Origin: Mesostigma viride
Taxonomy: Eukaryota; Streptophyta; Mesostigmatophyceae; Mesostigmatales; Mesostigmataceae
Length of the DNA: 20,762 bases
Assembly: GCA_009746045.1 (NCBI GenBank)
Contig: RPFO01001996.1
Span: 64,001 to 84,762 of the forward strand
Direction of reading: 5' to 3'
A program made the translations under genes and the position numbers. Below the pieces are notes generated by a model. It worked only from the letters and a program-made list of their open reading frames with translations. It was not told where the DNA came from and did not search any database. Positions 18,601 through 20,762 of the stretch are shown in pieces (within the stretch, counting starts at the first letter, position 1; every line of letters begins with the position of its first letter).

Positions 18601-19411
18601 CTCGTAGTTGAACATCCACCCATCCACCTTATCTTCCCTGAGGACTTATGCTTACGTCGACGCCCGTTAGTGAATATCCAGATTAAGTTAACGGCGCTTG
18701 ATATAATTAACTCATCACTGCGCACCCTGTCCATTTACGGGTGCAGAACTCCAGTTCTTTTCTGCGTAATGTTCAGTTTTGCATCGGACGCGCAAGAGCA
18801 TCGTGCGGCAGCATGTGGGGTTTGCATGTCACAAACTTCCGTCTCACCCACCCACTGACCCTTTTCACCTCCATCCCTTATTCCGGCGTGAGGCCCAGGT
18901 GTTCCACAATGGTAAAGCGCGATCGGCGTTCGTGGCACAAGTATTCGGCGGTTAGCCCGGCTCTAGTACTGCCACCCCCAGCCATCAGTCACTAGGAGAA
19001 AAAAACAACAGCTTGACCATGCTGGCCTTCAGCGCTCTGCCGATGCCAGCCATGCTCTTTGGGTGTGTCGGTTGTGTTATTACTTTTATCTACAGACAGG
19101 AGACGGTCGATCCCCCAAGAGGTAGACTAGGCGAAGGGAAAGGCAGTTAGGAGCCGTACGAGTGCCACATCCACGGGTGACGCAGGCTTCCATCGCGATA
19201 ATGAAAGCAGACAGTATGCGCATGTTATGCTGGGGACATGTCGTGAACCGAATACCCTGGGTGATATGAGCCGCCACCCAAATAGCGCCTGGATTCGGAA
19301 GAGGCACACGCGATCTATTGGCTATTGATATGAACCAGTGCGACATCCCGGCCAGGCAATCGCTTCCTGTTTACTTTAATACAACAAACGAGCCATCCAG
19401 CGCCAACCCTT

Positions 19412-19540
19412 CCAGCAGCAGCAGCCAGAGCAGCAGCAGCAGCAGAAGAAGCAGAGAAAGAAGAAAGATAGATAGACAATAGCAAGAGAGGAATAGAAAT
19501 CGAAAGGCAAAGTAAGTAGAGAGAAAGTAAGGAGAAGGCC
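19412..19540. repeat. AGC microsatellite with purine-rich extension
   Basis: Interrupted (CAG)n at 19412-19454 is followed by about 85 bp of nearly pure purine (GAAGAAG, AGAGAAAG, GATAGATAG). The poly-Leu open frame on the opposite strand is an artefact of the repeat. Confidence 0.85.
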
Positions 19541-20612
19541 AGACGTGTTGCAGGCGGGAGGCCCTGGGCACATTTTGCACCCCATTCCTCTTGAAGTGCG
19601 CCTCCAGTAGGGACGTGGTCAAACGGCCCGGTGCCCGCCGCCGCGATCCACCAAGTGACAGATTACTCCAGCGGGAGGAGCTACGCAGTGTACTGAAGTG
19701 ACATGGCCTCTAGCGCCGCCCAAATAGCTGTCCCCAAGATGTGGGATGGTAGCACGTTCGAGGTGATAAGGCCCACGATAGGAGGCAGGCAAAATGAGCA
19801 CAATAGAGGCAGGCAAATGAGCCATGGTAACGGTGCACAATCCCGCCAACCAGCAAGGCAGCAGCTCCACGCAGGCGTGGCGCAGCCTTGCTGCCCCATC
19901 ATCCAGCAGCCATCGCGAGCTACTCCTGCCGTTTGCGGACTGTCAAGCAGACAGCACGCAACTTTGTCAATAATCATCACGCGCCCGAAGCTCCGCTGAC
20001 TGCGACTTGATGTCACGGTGAATGGAACGATTCCTGCCACAGGCCTACTACGGGCTTGCGGCAAGGGGGTTTGGACTTGTGAAAATGTTTGCAGCCTGCG
20101 TGCACAGATGACGCGCAGTGAAAGAGAGCGGGTGCGGCAGCTTCCGCATCAGGACGCGCTGGACAGAAGTTAACCGCTAGAAGCGGATACCGATCCCGCA
20201 GTCCTACGCCAGGTATGCTTTTGTTGTGGGGCCCGCCCTGAACCTCAGCCACGCTTACCAAAGGCGTCTCTGACAACACCATACAGCTTCGCAAGGCAAA
20301 CCCTTTGGCTTCTGTATCTCCGGTGGGAGGGCCACCAACCGTGATGTGGCCATGACCCTGTGATTGACGCCAGCTTCCTGTGATCAGCCATCCCCTACGA
20401 CCCCAGCGAACGGCACAGCTGCGCTCGTCGCATAAACGTGATGATAAGAGCCTCAACATGCGCGCCAAGGACGCGCCGCCGCGCCCCCCCGCCAGCCGCG
20501 AGCTTTGCAATTTGCTTACGACGCGATTCATGACTCTTTTAAGGCATAGGTGACCCCACGACCAGTCATAGCCACCAGGTGTGTGCGATGACCGTTAGAC
20601 CCACTATGCCCT

Positions 20613-20710
20613 GAGCCACAGCTTGAATCAGGTGCTTGAATCCAGGTGCTTGAACCAGGTGCTTTGTAAGGCGCGGCTGGGCGACATACAACCCGAGCCA
20701 CAGCTTGAAG
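20613..20710. repeat. Short direct repeats (CAGGTGCTTGAA; GAGCCACAGCTTGAA)
   Basis: CAGGTGCTTGAA occurs twice in tandem, with a third partial copy CAGGTGCTTTG, at about 20630-20666. GAGCCACAGCTTGAA flanks them at about 20613 and 20694. Confidence 0.75.
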
Positions 20711-20762
20711 CTCTTTCAGGTTCCTCGGTGAATGTCCCACACCGGCGCCCGGCCCCTCCGCC

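Larger units (their letters stand above)
18601..20762. other. 2.1 kb without a recognisable gene
   Basis: Only short open frames without domains. The longest, 172 codons on the minus strand at 20013-20531, has no recognisable motif and a composition typical of GC-rich chance frames. A simple-repeat tract lies at 19412-19540 and small direct repeats near 20630-20700. Confidence 0.5.

Noticed and set aside
19371-19622. Minus-strand frame with a poly-Leu stretch that mimics a membrane segment
   Set aside because: Produced by the AGC microsatellite read on the opposite strand.
20013-20531. 172-codon minus-strand open frame
   Set aside because: No domain, no repeat of known protein pattern, and composition typical of chance frames in GC-rich DNA; no supporting splice or promoter signal.

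Overview
The window looks like nuclear DNA of a eukaryote, most likely a microbial alga or another protist. The reasons are spliceosomal-type introns (GT...AG with a T-rich tract), abundant non-LTR retrotransposon debris, microsatellites and minisatellites, and no operons or bacterial gene density. I cannot name the species from the sequence. No cellular housekeeping gene is recognisable.

Positions 1-4870 are repeat-rich and show no gene. A ~70-bp satellite (18 monomers) has a higher-order period of 704 bp. It is followed by a 16-copy ~30-bp G-rich minisatellite, about 1.8 kb of unassigned DNA, an AT-rich patch, and a ~230-bp repeat in three copies that carries GC-rich palindromes. Positions 5010-8357 hold the only substantial gene: an intron-containing protein with a C-terminal half resembling DDE-type transposases (HTDYAENY ... 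WSDNC ... HGKGEVDGAGG). Variants of the palindrome found upstream recur inside both of its introns.

Positions 9008-18600 are a graveyard of non-LTR retrotransposons, with at least two lineages. One has an ORF1 with an L1-like C-terminal part and an ORF2 end carrying a zinc knuckle plus a restriction-like (PD-(D/E)xK type) endonuclease. ORF1 pieces lie at 9008-9733 (-), 14188-15489 (+) and 17881-18600 (-). ORF2 pieces lie at 11108-12003 (+), 13242-14145 (-) and 16055-17640 (-). Several copies of a 3' end with a conserved hairpin lie between them. The second lineage is a 5'-truncated ORF2 end (YGCEAW type) with a TTAC-type tail at 10202-11008. No copy contains a reverse-transcriptase YxDD core, so nothing here looks autonomous. 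One ORF2 copy is interrupted by a ~180-bp SINE-like insertion flanked by an 8-9-bp direct repeat and ending in (TTAA)n; a paralogous copy in the window shows the empty site.

Positions 18601-20762 show no convincing gene, only a short AGC repeat with a purine-rich tract and small direct repeats.
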